This document shows positions 14,505 through 14,693 of a stretch of 14,693 bases of DNA, in pieces. The translations under genes were made by a program, and so were the position numbers. The notes beneath the pieces were generated by a model. That model had not been told where the DNA came from. It saw only the letters and a program-made list of their open reading frames with translations, and made no database searches. Origin of the DNA: an uncultured Erysipelotrichaceae bacterium (lineage in GTDB: Bacteria > Bacillota_I > Bacilli_A > RF39 > UBA660). Where the stretch lies: assembly GCA_902773365.1 (NCBI GenBank), contig CACYEG010000002.1, positions 1 to 14,693 on the forward strand, in the 5' to 3' direction. Positions within the stretch are counted from its first letter, which is position 1. The number at the start of each line of letters is the position of its first letter.

Positions 14505-14693
14505 AATCTATAACGCATTCGTACTCAAGTCCAACAATTAAGAAAATTAATCTAATTATATCATTTATAAAGAATAGGAGTGCAGCCGCAATAAACCTCT
14601 TTATAAAGTTTTGAAATACTTTTTTAAAATCCTTTTCATCTCCACTAGTAACTGTTTTTATTAAATCTACAATAGTTAAAAGTAGCATTAATA
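14503..14693 (-). CDS. VirB2/TrbC-like pilin-domain membrane protein (C-terminal part, runs off the window)
   Basis: The frame is open to the window edge: the codon before the ATG at 14688 is a sense codon (TTA), so that ATG is probably internal. The visible ~62 residues give the end of one membrane helix (MLLLTIVDLI), the polar loop KTVTSGDEKDFKKVFQNF, a second helix (AAALLFFINDIIRLIFLIV) and a short tail ending YECVID. The TSG...DF loop and its placement match residues 134-142 of the pilin/GDPD fusion protein, and a Cys follows the second helix in both. It is therefore a paralogue of that protein's pilin module. Small two-helix proteins of this type are usually annotated as VirB2/TrbC-like; no other secretion genes are in view. 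Confidence 0.75.
   Translation of the reverse strand, partial: LMLLLTIVDLIKTVTSGDEKDFKKVFQNFIKRFIAAALLFFINDIIRLIFLIVGLEYECVID

Noticed and set aside
1..14693. CRISPR arrays, insertion sequences, or long direct repeats
   Set aside because: No regularly spaced repeats, transposase motifs or terminal inverted repeats were seen on either strand.
1..14693. UGA read as tryptophan (code 4)
   Set aside because: All Trp codons in the genes are TGG and every gene is complete without reading through a TGA.

Overview
The window is AT-rich bacterial chromosome with dense, short-spaced genes. The order eno, (membrane protein), secG, rnr, smpB, ssrA is the classic Firmicutes/Bacilli export and ribosome-rescue block. 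The very low GC, the small genes, the tmRNA tag beginning Asp-Lys and ending in -AFA (as in mycoplasma tags), and a FemABX-type peptidoglycan enzyme together suggest a walled, uncultured Bacilli lineage near the Mollicutes, of the kind recovered from gut metagenomes. This placement is inference. Trp is read from TGG only and no gene contains an internal TGA, so the standard bacterial code applies; none of the 14 gene stops I can place with confidence is TGA.

Layout. (1) 1-212: the tail of an upstream gene and a small unknown ORF joined by an ATGA overlap. (2) 259-3822: an extended -10 promoter, a solitary Clp-type AAA+ ATPase, then a P2B-like calcium ATPase whose ribosome binding site lies in a hairpin. 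(3) 5580-3819 on the minus strand: a FemABX aminoacyltransferase followed by a UPF0316 membrane protein, convergent with the ATPase. (4) 5600-5670: back-to-back divergent promoters for femABX and eno. (5) 5693-7718: enolase, a SipW-like S26 peptidase homologue that lacks its catalytic residues, and secG, closed by a UUCG-loop terminator. (6) 7752-10741: rnr and smpB overlapping by 32 nt, then ssrA (tmRNA) with its own promoter and terminator. (7) 10755-11737: an unrecognised 317-residue protein. (8) 11769-14477: a secreted/membrane protein that fuses a VirB2/TrbC-like two-helix pilin domain to a glycerophosphodiesterase-like domain, followed by a DUF1015 protein. (9) 14503-14693, minus strand: the C-terminal half of a second pilin-like protein, sharing a bidirectional terminator with the DUF1015 gene.

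How the parts fit. SecG, RNase R, SmpB and tmRNA act in protein export and trans-translation quality control. The most novel material is at the right end. The pilin-like/GDPD fusion puts a putative phosphodiesterase on the outer face of the membrane, carried by the same two-helix module as the neighbouring gene at the window edge. Nearly all promoters share one design: TGn-TATAAT (or TAAAAT), often a weak -35, and only 17-28 nt from the -10 box to the start codon.
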